From the NCBI GenBank assembly GCA_000969725.1, contig JXSR01S042196.1: 29,860 bases of DNA, one strand, 5' to 3'. The translations under genes were made by a program, and so were the position numbers. A model generated the notes under the pieces. It made no database searches. It was not told the DNA's origin and worked only from the letters and a program-made list of their open reading frames with translations. Origin of the DNA: Ophiothrix spiculata (taxonomy: Eukaryota > Echinodermata > Ophiuroidea > Amphilepidida > Ophiotrichidae). Shown one piece after another: positions 21,096 to 29,860 of this stretch (its first letter is position 1; every line of letters starts with the position of its first letter).

Positions 21096-21105
21096 GTTTG
21101 CCAGT

Positions 21106-22190
21106 ATGAGACAAGGTTATGCAGCAGAACAAATAACTAGTTGGCTGTCACAGTAATTGTCTTCAATTGGGAATTTATTGCGTCAAAATTCTCATTACAA
21201 TACTAGAATATTATTAGCAAAATTATGTGGAATGAAACTTGCTCATTAGTTGTTCACAGTTTCCTGCAAATGAGCTCTTCAGACAACAAGTTGTTTACCA
21301 AATTTTAAATGTTAATTATTTTGATGAGAACATTAATTTTATCAGATTTAAAAAAAATAAATATCTTGTGCATGCCTTGAATTTTTTTTATTAACAAATT
21401 TAAAATATGTAAGTATTGTCCTGCTTTCTATTATAGTGCGATTAAAGGGAGTATCGGATGTAGGGTTATATTGAGAGAGGGTTTATTTGGTGTAATCTCC
21501 AAAAATGCGGTATTTCAGGATCCATTAAGAGTGAAATTGTAAAAGAATAATAATAATAATGATGTACAGGTTTTGTATAGCGGTACTAAATTTGTACATT
21601 TTTAAATAAAAAATATTCATTTTTTGTAAAATAACCACAAAATCGCAGTATTTTCAGTAAATTAACAAACTAAAATAGTGATTTAAATTTGTAGTTCTCA
21701 TCAGTGATATAGTAATAAAGCAGACAAATGGTAACAGATGTATCCTGGCATCATTAAAATAAACATGGCTTTAATATAACAAAAATACTTTTTCAGTATA
21801 AAAATCCTACTCATGTCTTTACATATGTTTCAAGAAAATCTCACATTTTACGCAGGTAGTGAATTCAGTAAGCATGTGCAATTTAATAATGATAACTAGC
21901 AATCTTTTCTATTTTTATACTCAAGGATGCTTTCTTTTGTATAAATAAATAGTCAAATATTGAACCATGTGGCTACTTTACCGCAAGATTTTGTATAGTA
22001 ATATAGCAACCAAATATGAGATGATAAAGTTGAAATTTTGTTTCCAACCAAACTAACTGATGGCAATTTGTATAAGATAATAGTTTATGATTGCATATAC
22101 TAACAGTATATTTGTCCAAGCGATAAATATATAATAATTAAAAAGAAAATTCCCAGACCATGTGAAGCAAAACATTTTAAGTTTAATATG
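21106..22190. other. Interval without a supported gene
   Basis: AT-rich throughout, including an AATAAT microsatellite at about 21547-21559. Nothing recognised. Confidence 0.4.
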
Positions 22191-22191
22191 G

Positions 22192-22348
22192 TAATAGACT
22201 GCTTTTGTATGTCCCATAATGCATCTTGAAAGTAGTGCAAATTGCGCAGACGACCATATTATAAGTTGTGCGCCCAACTTATATGGTCGACTGCGCAATT
22301 TGTGGTACTTTCAAGATGTATCATGGGACATACGAATGTGGTCTATTA
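22192..22348. mobile_element. Near-complete palindrome of 157 bp (MITE-like)
   Basis: taatagac at 22192 pairs with gtctatta at 22341. The arms run inward through gtatgtcccat.atgcatctt, gaaagtag.gcaaattgcgc and gaccatat.ataagttg to a loop of a few bases near 22270 (tgcg). Mismatches are few, so transcripts would form a long hairpin. No clear target duplication was identified. Confidence 0.8.
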
Positions 22349-22429
22349 TAATTAAGCTTTTATGGAGAATTATATACTCTTGCATTACATGCAATTGATT
22401 TATGTAACCAAACATGGGTAACAACTTTA

Positions 22430-22570
22430 AAAATGAAAATTCAATTTTAAATTATTTCGTTAGCTCGCTTGTGAAATCACGGCCTCCGGCGAAAGGCTCA
22501 CCTCGCTTGCCTTTCACCTCCGTCCTAGTCTCACTCTCGGCGCTTGATGTACAGCCTCTGGCCTAGCTAA
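22430..22570. other. GC-richer patch of unknown origin
   Basis: From cgttagctcgcttgtgaaat to gcctagctaacc the composition rises well above its surroundings, with CpG words (ctccggcgaaagg, ctctcggcgc). gttagctcg and gcctagctaac at its ends are loosely inverted. It may be a repeat remnant. Confidence 0.3.
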
Positions 22571-23162
22571 CCATTAGCAATCGAGTGTTTGACAAAGACT
22601 AATTTGAAATGAGACATTTTTAGTGAACATAATTATGTTGATGAGTATAGCATTGAACTCAGAGAGAAATTTCTTATTCCAGTCTTAATACATATAATTT
22701 TCAATAAAGGGGAAAAATGGTAAAAGATTTGTTTGATGCTGCTTTTTTTATATTGACCACTCCTAAGTATACACTATTGTGAGCAATTGTACCTTAAACC
22801 TTGAAAATGATTATGGTTATGTCGAATAAACCTTGAAAGTAATTTTTACAAATGATTGATATTGATTGTATTCCTTTGATCAAATGTAAACATATTTACA
22901 CAAACCTTGGCATTGGTGTATTTAATATACAATTTGTTCAATATTATGATTTTTAAAATTCAAGCCGTGTGTTCAAATGTGGTGCCTGTATATTAAAAAG
23001 TTCCAATGTTGAATGTCCGAATTTTATGTGTCAAAATTTTAAACATCAAATGCATTGTATTAGTTACTTCTTTCAAAAGTCAAATATTGATCAACTTTAA
23101 AAGGAACATTCTAATGTTTGTATCTTTATATCATGAAAATCAGTGTTGTATTTTGTGTATTT
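22571..23162. other. Interval without a supported gene
   Basis: AT-rich sequence, nothing recognised. Confidence 0.4.
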
Positions 23163-23765
23163 AAAGGTGCAATTCATGATTCTGATGTGATGAAATCCTC
23201 ACCTCTTTGCTAGCTAAAAAAGAAAAGTACAACATAAATGTATGCTGAAAATGTCACTTGATTTCGACCATTCGTTATCAAATTACAAGCTTTTAAGCAT
23301 TTCAAAAATTCCCATATACCTTGTTGTACTTACTGTTGGGCCGTGTTGTACTTACTGTCGGAGCCCGACAGTAATTTGAAAATGACACATTTTCTCACTT
23401 TTCTCAAAAATGCAAGAATGTTTTTTTTTTTTAAACATATACCACCAGTTAAGGATACTAGCGAAAAGAACTCAATTTTAATAGAGGTGACCTTGTAAAG
23501 TGGATCAGGAATTATGGTTTAAGAGTTCTAGAATACAAATCCCAAATAAGCACTAACTCAAAATGTTTCGGTTCCTGACAGCAACCTTGGTCACTCGATG
23601 GCTGATGGTGATGAGTTACTGACTGGCAACCTTAGATGACACTGATGATGTCACCATCCTCAAAGTAAGTGCTTATTTTGATTTGTATTCTAGACCTCTT
23701 TTAAACCATGATTTATGAACAATCCTAATGGATTTAATAGGCTTTGGATCATGAATTGCTCCTTT
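23163..23765. mobile_element. Element with AAAGGTGCAATTCATGAT ends, carrying a nested element
   Basis: aaaggtgcaattcatgat (23163-23180) and atcatgaattgctccttt (23748-23765) are inverted with one mismatch over 18 bp. The same end occurs alone at 30-47. Inside are a double ttgtacttactgt (about 23323 and 23346) and the nested structure at 23502-23725. Confidence 0.6.
23502..23725. mobile_element. Inverted-repeat element nested in the 23.16-23.77 kb repeat
   Basis: The left arm (ggatcaggaattatggttta, then tctagaatacaaatc and aaataagcact) pairs with the right arm ending in aatcc at 23725 over about 55 bp with small gaps. The centre contains gatggtgatgagttactg and gatgatgtcaccatc. No coding capacity. 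Confidence 0.7.
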
Positions 23766-23822
23766 AAATAACTATGGCTTGTAGCAGTACTCAAGTTCGT
23801 AAGTTGGTGTATTGGTTTGTGA

Positions 23823-24144
23823 CCTGGGTATTGAAAGTATCTATGCTGATACTATACTTTGATCAACACTAAATATGCGGGAATTATGCGGCTTTTCTTC
23901 ATCCACAAGTAAGCATAATCCCACCTACACGCACGCCGTAGATACTGACGCATGAGTCGAACATAAAACGTGTGTTGCACCTCCTGCAGTTGTGTTGTGT
24001 TCAGCTACGCACACGATTATCTGTATCAATGCACTATGTGAAGAGGCCCGCCGCCTATTTGGTGTTGATCAAAGTAAAGTATACAAAATCATGGAATAGT
24101 TTTTGTATCTTTTAATATCAGCATAGATACTTTAAATACCCAGG
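23823..24144. mobile_element. Palindromic element split by family T copy 2
   Basis: Arms of 29 bp (cctgggtattgaaagtatct and on to gctgata at 23823-23851; complement at 24116-24144) differ at one position. Almost everything between them is the family T element. Without it the arms would form a compact palindrome, so the T element landed inside an existing foldback repeat. Confidence 0.75.
23855..24076 (-). mobile_element. Tc1/mariner-like MITE, family T copy 2
   Basis: TACTTTGATCAACACtaaat at 23855 and its complement at the right end bound 222 bp. The minus strand aligns along its length with copy 1 (tgatacagataatcgtgtgc, gtgggattatgcttactt). TA precedes the left end; the right junction has a small irregularity (aaagtaaagtatac), so the duplication is not clean. 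Confidence 0.8.
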
Positions 24145-25272
24145 AGGTACTTGAAACAACCTGCAGCGCTATACACAGTTACAGTCATTCTGCAGGTACT
24201 ACATTGTGTTCCAGAAAAATCATTAAATCTTTGCATGTAAAGTTCTAGGCTTTACCAGGTAGTCAGAAAATCTGTAAAAGTATTAATTAACAGCCCATGA
24301 AACGGACTTCACTATGATGTTTGTTTCATTTCAATCGGTAATCTGGGACAGAAATTGTGTTTTGTCAAATATTTGGATGTAAAATTTTCTGGTCCAATTT
24401 CATGATTTTGTATGTTCCGCCATGAATGAAATTCTATTGTGTATTGTTATTTATCTGCTTTCTGAACTGTAACAATGTTTACTAATTTATTATGTGCATG
24501 CTGTCTTTTATCTATGTTGAAAAAAAAATGAACAAATTTGAAGTTAAAATAAGACAGATATTACAAATTTTCCAAGGTGACCCATTTTATTCCATTCAGA
24601 AACACCCCTGCTTTATGGCCAATAATCATGAAATTGTACCAGACAAAACTCCACTCAAATATTTGATAAAACATAACTTTTGTTGTACACTATCGTTTGA
24701 ATTGAAAATAACAGAATCTTAAAATTCAATTCATGGGCTATAAAATGCAACCTTTACATACTTTCTGACTAACTGTTAAACCGAGAAAACTACACAAAAA
24801 TACTGTACCCTGTATATAATCTCTGTATTTTTTATTTTAAAATAGTAACATTGCTTTTGAACCTGTATAAATATTGCAGTAACAACCATATACTATATTT
24901 TTGATCCATTGGGTATTCAATTTTGATTAATAACCTGCGTAAAAGCGCGATCCAATCCGGTGAGATTATTTCTACTTTTACGCAAACTACTGCGCGGTCA
25001 TTATCAGGTAACAATGACTTCTGTTAATGACCCGCGTAGCGCGTATGATCTAAACGCAGCATTACGCGCACGCAATGATATCGCGGAGGTCGCGTTTGAC
25101 TAAACGTAACGCGGACGCAGTGCCTAGACCGATCGATATTTTAGCAGATGGCAAAGAAACAAACTAAATAAAATTATGATTTTCACCCGTTTTGGGTCAA
25201 AATCAGTAAGGATTTTAAATATAAAATTATGGTTATTAATGACAATAATAACTTTGCACCATCTTTTAATTC
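24145..25272. other. Mostly AT-rich interval with a CpG-rich patch at 24932-25125
   Basis: No gene recognised. Between 24932 and 25125 CpG is very frequent (acccgcgtagcgcg, attacgcgcacgc, aacgcggacgcag). It includes a perfect 10-bp inverted repeat, tgcgtaaaag at 24936 and cttttacgca at 24975, and a further pair gcgcggtcatta / taatgacccgcg. The patch may be a young transposon; its ends were not resolved. Confidence 0.45.
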
Positions 25273-25391
25273 GGTCATTGTTTAAAATCGTTGGTGTTTG
25301 TTTTGCGCCTCGATACTTTTCTTCGGGAGCTACGCTCCCTCAGAAAAGTACCTCTGCCCAAAACAAACACCTCCGATTTTAAACAATGACC
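25273..25391. mobile_element. Palindromic MITE, 119 bp (GGTCATTGTTTAAAATCG ends)
   Basis: ggtcattgtttaaaatcg, then ggtgtttgtttt and gatacttttctt..gggagc, pair with the right half around a loop at tacg near 25334. Only small mismatches interrupt the hairpin. No target duplication was assigned. Confidence 0.8.
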
Positions 25392-25481
25392 TCAAAAAAG
25401 ATCGTGCGCAGTTATTATTGTCTAATTGGTTTAAGTGAATATCCCACAATGCACCAGAATTCAATTGTCATTGAAAAGACA

Positions 25482-25658
25482 ATATGTGATGGCTCACCCC
25501 GAAAAAGGGGGGGGGGGGGCTTTGCAGATCAAGATGATATCAATTTTGATTTTATCATATCAATTCTTAATATTTTTATTTTTCGCTGCCTATTTTCACC
25601 AGTTTCTTGAAAAGTGTTCTGTCGCAAGTCCCCCTTTTCAGGGTGAGTCATCACATAT
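25482..25658. mobile_element. Inverted-repeat element with an internal poly-G run
   Basis: atatgtgatggctcaccccg at 25482 pairs with the complement of the right end (gggtgagtcatcacatat). The arms continue gaaaaagggg; the left copy has expanded to G13 (25507-25519) while the right retains C5 (25630-25634). The interior is AT-rich and non-coding. Confidence 0.7.
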
Positions 25659-26009
25659 GGTCATTTCTGTTAACTGTTACCCTTGATGTAGAGTGCACAT
25701 ACAGCTATGACCATATTTTTTTTTAACAATCCTTGCTTCAGATCATGACCTTGACTTAGTGCCTTGTTAAATGGTAAGAAGTTGTTAAATGCCTTATGGT
25801 TCTAGAAATTTGCTGGTATTCATTTATGAATCATGATGAATCTTGATGAAAATAGTCAGTATGAAACTTGTAAATATGCATATGATACTAGAAACAAATG
25901 TTTGATTTTGCATAATTGTACATTGGCCATATGGATAATTAAGCAAATTCGAACATTTAATTGAACATAGGTCATAATGGTAATTTTGCACACAAGCTTA
26001 TACCAACAA

Positions 26010-26277
26010 GCAGGGCGATGTGGCGTAGCCGTTAGAGCGTCAGTCTCAAAAATCCTTGGTTCGTGGGTTCGAATCCCCAGCCCTGCCGCTTGAGCTACCA
26101 AAAGCCCAACAGTAAAATTCTGTCGTCTATTGTCTATCGAAATTTCGGGCCTCGATTCCGGTAAAATAGACGTTAAATCTGTGTATGTATAAATGGTATT
26201 TGCTCGCCTTGTCAAGGTTGGCGCTGGTGCCTCTCATGAGGAGTTCTGCCGACAACGACAGATACAGATACAGATAG
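26010..26277 (+). mobile_element. tRNA-derived SINE with GATACA tail
   Basis: A tRNA-like head (26010-26087) has a 7-bp acceptor stem GCAGGGC/GCCCTGC, an A-box-like tggcgtagccgttag and a perfect B box, GGTTCGAATCC. The anticodon arm does not pair well, so this is not a working tRNA. A body of about 165 bp follows, ending gccgacaacgacagatacag and two to three GATACA units. The hexamer aacaag lies before the head (26005-26010) and after the tail (26278-26283), a possible short target duplication. SINEs use Pol III promoters and LINE enzymes supplied in trans; no partner LINE is visible here. Confidence 0.85.
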
Positions 26278-26316
26278 AACAAGACCTGAAAGCCTTGCTA
26301 TCACAAACTTATATTA

Positions 26317-26579
26317 GGGCCAATCCATAGTCAGCCTTCAGACAAAATTTTCGCTACCAAACATTTGGTTGGGATGTCACCAAATATTTGTGATCAACTT
26401 TCAAGTATAAGCCGGTAACAAACATTTGAGACAATGTATATGGCAATTCAACACATGTGCAATTTAGCGTGACATTTTATTTGGTTTCAACTCAGTGACG
26501 AAGTCAATCGTCATTTTGACGTCATGACCAAATGTTTGGTAGCAAAAATTTTGTTTGAAGGCCGACTATGTTTTGGCCC
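26317..26579. mobile_element. MITE with GGGCCAA ends and TTA duplications (Harbinger-like)
   Basis: gggccaatccatagtcagcc, then ttca.acaaaattttcgctacc and aaacatttggt, pair with the right half ending in ttttggccc. The arms are about 53 bp. TTA flanks at 26314-26316 and 26580-26582. Length is 263 bp, with no coding capacity. Confidence 0.85.
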
Positions 26580-26584
26580 TTATT

Positions 26585-27740
26585 CGTAGAACTACTTGCT
26601 TTGTCTATTTGGTCACCGGTGAAATGATAATTCAATTGCTGTGTTTCTAGAAATAGATTGATTGAATTCTCAAACTTCAGGCTTCCTTACATCTGCCACA
26701 GAAGAGGGCATGTTTTTGAATAGAAGTTAGTATGCTAGAAAATAATATTTTATTTATCATCAAGTGCCTATTTGGAAACTAAAAATATAAACATAGCCTT
26801 ATATATATAATAGTTTGCAAAGTATTTGCTTGAAAATTGTCTTTTCGAGAACTAATAGCAAGATTTTTTGTTTTGCTTAGTAACACATCTTTCCTTGATT
26901 CAAATTTAGTTTTCATAACCATGGTAATTTATGGCTAATTAAGCAAAATCTATTTCTAACAAATATTTCTTGACATGATCGCTACAGAACTGCATTTATG
27001 TTATCATATATGGGTTTTAATATATGTGTCCTTGTTATTAAAAGACCAATTAGATCCACATAATATGTATATATAGTAAAATTGCAAAATGTCCATCCGT
27101 ATTTATTTACCACTATCTAATCCACTAATGAGCTTTCATATGTTGTAATGATGCTAAATAATTGTAAAATTGGTCAAATACAGCCAATTTATTTTTATAT
27201 TGAACAAAAATTGGGAACTATGTGTCAAGTATACATTTATGGGAGAGATGTTGTACCAATAGTGTGATATTGTGTTCTAGTGTGTCTTTTTTAAAACTAT
27301 TATGTACAGCACTGCAGATATCATGATTATTAATTGTTAGAGAACTTGAATCCCCCAACACACTAAGCAAAACACACTAGTAGCAAAAACAGTCAAGGCA
27401 ATTATCCAAAGTGCTGAGCCATTTTGCAACAAAGTGTCTTAACCCTTTGAACCCTGGCCATTCCACGTGTATCTGTTCCGCTGACCCGGGCCAACCCGAA
27501 AGTTAAAAAACAAAATATAACCCCTAAACTTACTTCACAAATCATGCAAATTATATTTTGCTATTTATATTTGATGTGTAAATTTTCTGATTCACATTTG
27601 ATATTATATTAGTGTATTCACATTGTTGATTTTTTGATCGATTAACTTCAACACTTTTGGAGATTCAGCACACAGTGCACATGCATGACATATATACATG
27701 AGACAAACGTCCAGCTTCCCCAGTAAGCACGTTCGATTGG
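26585..27740. other. Interval without a supported gene
   Basis: AT-rich. A GC-richer word cluster near 27440-27500 (ccctttgaaccctggcc, gacccgggccaac) may be a repeat remnant. Nothing else recognised. Confidence 0.4.
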
Positions 27741-27943
27741 GTTGAAATTTCAACATTGAAACCGGGTTAAAAGTTCAACCGTACGTTGAAAAGACTGTTG
27801 AAAAATGATTGAGTTCAAATTTCTACATCTTTTCATCGTTGAAAATGGTTGAGTTGGAACGTTATTGTTGATTCAATGTTGAAAAATGGTCAAGATGAAT
27901 CTTCAATGTTGATTCAACACTGTTTCAATGTTGAAATTTCAAC
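27741..27943. repeat. GTTGAAA-rich repeat bounded by 14-bp palindromes
   Basis: GTTGAAATTTCAAC, a perfect palindrome, stands at 27741-27754 and again at 27930-27943. Between them GTTGAAA or its complement recurs about eight times (near 27774, 27784, 27799, 27837, 27879, 27912). It may be a decayed minisatellite or a small foldback element. Confidence 0.65.
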
Positions 27944-28256
27944 TAGGTTAGTTGTCTTCTGAAATCAATGGACTCTTTTTGTATTATGGTTTTAACTTGC
28001 CTTACCAACTAATTTGGAGACGGTCAAATCAGAAGCTTATAAAAACTTTTTGAACTCCGTAACACTGTATAGCATTAAATATATCTGGCTCTCTATTGTA
28101 ACACATTGTTTTGTTTGTGACTGTATTTTAATTTGCAAATAAATGCTTAACACATTTTACTAAATGAAAATCGTGAAATTTGTGGCTTTGTGTAGTCCAT
28201 TTTTGTCTTACCTGAAAATTTTCAGGAAGAGACATAGCATTCCTATTGATTCAAAG

Positions 28257-28745
28257 ATTAAGGTGTCAAATTGTTCGTCTAGGACCAGCGATCAAAAGTG
28301 TCAATATGTGACCCCGTCGTCCGACCTTTCCCTTGGGGTCAAATTTTCAACTTGTCCCATTTCAAAGGTTATTAAAATAAGCTGTCAAATTGTTCGTCTT
28401 GGACCAGCGATCGAAAGTGTCAATATGTGACCCTGTTGTCCGACCTTACCCTTGGGGTCAAAATTTCAACATTGTCCGATTTCAAAGGTAAGGTGTCAAA
28501 TTGTTTGTCTTGGAACAGCGATCAAAAGTGTCAATATGTGACCCCGTCGTCCAACCTTTCCCTTGGGGTCAAATTTTCAAGTTTGTCCGATTTCAAAGGT
28601 TAAGGTGTCAAATTGTTTGTCTTGGACCAGCGATCCAAAGTGTCAGTGGTGACCCCGTCGTACAACCTTTCCTTTGGGTCAAAGGTCAAAAGAAAGGTCA
28701 AATTTTCAAGTTTGTCCAATTCCAAAGGTTAAGGTGTGAAACTGT
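28257..28745. repeat. Satellite-like tandem array, four units of about 111-122 bp
   Basis: The unit runs ggtgtcaaattgttcgtct, gaccagcgatcaaaagtgtc, tgaccccgtcgtccgacc, cccttggggtcaaattttca and ttcaaaggtt. Anchor points at 28267, 28386, 28497 and 28609 give periods of 119, 111 and 112; the last unit has an extra ggtcaaaagaaa insertion and a fifth begins at 28731. Units differ at scattered positions. Open reading frames across it are a by-product of periodicity, not genes. Confidence 0.92.
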
Positions 28746-28747
28746 TC

Positions 28748-29349
28748 CACCGATATATTGGTAACCGATATATTGGGACCGATATTTGGCTTATCGGTTG
28801 TGAATCGGTATCGGTAAAAAAACACAGAATTACCGATAATATCAACCGATAATTAGTTTTAGTAAACGACTAGTTAATCTAAGCACATTATGCAGAAATA
28901 ACAGAGAAAAACATGTTTTCTTTAAACCTGATGTAGTGTTATTAATAGATGGGATACACACTTTTATTCATAATCAAATGACATACTATAGCGCATTCGC
29001 GTAGGTCAAAAGATACCTTATCAAAAGATAACTATACAAACTATATATATTGTAAATGCATATGTGTCAGAAACAGAAATAGAATACAAGGCATAAAAAC
29101 CGAATTTAGATTTTATAATGTAAAAACTCGCATTTTATTGCAAGTATTTACACCATCACAAACAGTATTTCAATTAACTGTTCATAAAATCAATGCATTA
29201 AGTAAAATGAATTGATGTGTTAGTGCATGGTTCGTTTTCAAGACCATTCACAACGTGAAATAATTATCGGTAATGGTATCGACTGATACTTTCATTATAT
29301 AATCGGTTATCAGTATCGGTTAAAACAGGCTTATCGGTGCATCCCCTAG
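28748..29349. mobile_element. hAT-like non-autonomous element with ACCGATA motifs
   Basis: The left end begins ccaccgatatattgg and the right end closes with cttatcggtgcatcccct. Motifs ACCGATA or TATCGGT crowd both ends: near 28749, 28764, 28779, 28790, 28806, 28832 and 28845 on the left, and near 29266, 29302, 29313 and 29331 on the right. The right terminus resembles the GGGATGCACCGATA ends I recall for animal hAT-type elements; the left is shortened by several bases. The 400-bp centre is AT-rich and non-coding. No 8-bp duplication was found. Confidence 0.6.
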
Positions 29350-29374
29350 TTCCATTATGATGGATGATGAAATC

Positions 29375-29438
29375 GGCGATCAACAAAGTAGGCGATTAAC
29401 AAAGTAGGCGGTCAATGAAGTAAGCGGTCGTTAACACA
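29375..29438. repeat. Minisatellite, four units of 16 bp
   Basis: Units ggcgatcaacaaagta, ggcgattaacaaagta, ggcggtcaatgaagta and agcggtcgttaacaca follow each other exactly, then ggcga starts a fifth. Divergence increases to the right. Confidence 0.88.
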
Positions 29439-29625
29439 GGCGAGACTACTGGTTTCGCGAACCATCTTGTTATTAAAAGTATCAGAGAGGAATCAAAGAT
29501 AATATTATGTGAAGCAACATATCCTATTCAAAATGATTAAGGATTTATGTGTGTTATACCTCCCTAATATGTAATTCTACCCATTTGAAAATATGGACAA
29601 CAAATTCCAGTACATGCAAAGATCA

Positions 29626-29760
29626 GGGACCATATTCATAAAACACTAAGTGCAACATTTTAAGTGTTTCCCTTAAAACTGCCGCATTTTAAGACATTCC
29701 TTTAGAGTTACACTCTTACCTCTTACAGATTTAAGGGGTAAGAGAGTCCATTGATGGTTG
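29626..29760. repeat. Possible transposon left end (GGGACCATATTCATAAAAC), cut by the window
   Basis: gggaccatattcataaaaca resembles in form the end of the element at 1237-1402 (ggcc.gtattccagaaag). A small inverted pair (actcttacc / ggtaagagagt) lies at about 29711-29747. A matching right end is not present before the window stops. Confidence 0.35.
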
Positions 29761-29860
29761 CCATGAGCTAAAAAACTTTTTTAACATATTTGACAAGGTT
29801 AACATTATAGTAATAAAATGAGAATCCAAAAATAGTAAAAAGTAGACCAGAAATGTGTTT

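Noticed and set aside
26010..26087. A functional tRNA gene
   Set aside because: The acceptor stem and B box are good, but the anticodon arm does not pair and a SINE body with a GATACA tail follows.
25856..26215. A 119-codon minus-strand frame
   Set aside because: It is the reverse complement of the SINE head and its flank.
28164..28764. Two plus-strand open frames of about 88 codons each
   Set aside because: They run through the 111-122 bp tandem array; similar peptides arise because the unit length is near a multiple of three. No domain is recognisable.
10421..29349. Autonomous transposons with transposase genes
   Set aside because: None of the elements contains a long reading frame or recognisable transposase motif; all are short and non-coding.
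29375..29438. A CRISPR-like array
   Set aside because: The 16-bp units are contiguous with no unique spacers, so this is a minisatellite; the setting is eukaryotic.

Overview
The window looks like AT-rich nuclear DNA from an animal. There are no dense bacterial-style genes, splice signals are recognisable, and much of the sequence is short non-autonomous transposons and one tRNA-derived SINE. The one protein gene I recognise belongs to the GRXCR (glutaredoxin domain-containing cysteine-rich) family, known from animals. A marine invertebrate, possibly a deuterostome, is a reasonable guess, but nothing here fixes the phylum.

Gene content. Only the 3' end of a plus-strand GRXCR1-like gene is visible: a 66-nt internal exon (6328-6393), a 3.5-kb intron, and the terminal exon (9903-10085) with four CxxC pairs, followed by a 3' UTR with an AATAAA at 10310. 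The exons for the glutaredoxin core were not found in the 6.3 kb upstream and probably lie left of the window. At 5631-5727 the intron end and first codons of the small exon are duplicated; the copy would run into a stop after nine codons.

Repeat content. I found no other convincing gene between 10.3 kb and the end. What is there is a dense set of inverted-repeat (MITE-like) elements, several nested: a three-copy family near 4.1, 5.0 and 20.9 kb with a 9-bp target duplication (Mutator-like); a two-copy family at 11.9 and 23.9 kb with TA ends (Tc1/mariner-like); three elements with TAA or TTA duplications (Harbinger-like) at 8.65, 16.36 and 26.3 kb; several elements carrying poly-G runs and internal short repeats (10.4, 14.0, 18.5, 19.0, 25.5 kb); a hAT-like element at 28.75-29.35 kb next to a four-unit satellite; and a SINE at 26.0 kb with a (GATACA)n tail. 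No transposase or reverse transcriptase reading frame was seen, so all appear to be mobilised from elsewhere.

The long stretches between these elements (most of 1.4-4.1, 12.1-14.0, 14.3-15.7, 20-22 and 26.6-27.7 kb) show no gene I can support. No bacterial-type defence system, CRISPR array or operon is present. The most unusual material is the layered non-autonomous transposon landscape and the duplicated splice acceptor in the GRXCR-like gene.
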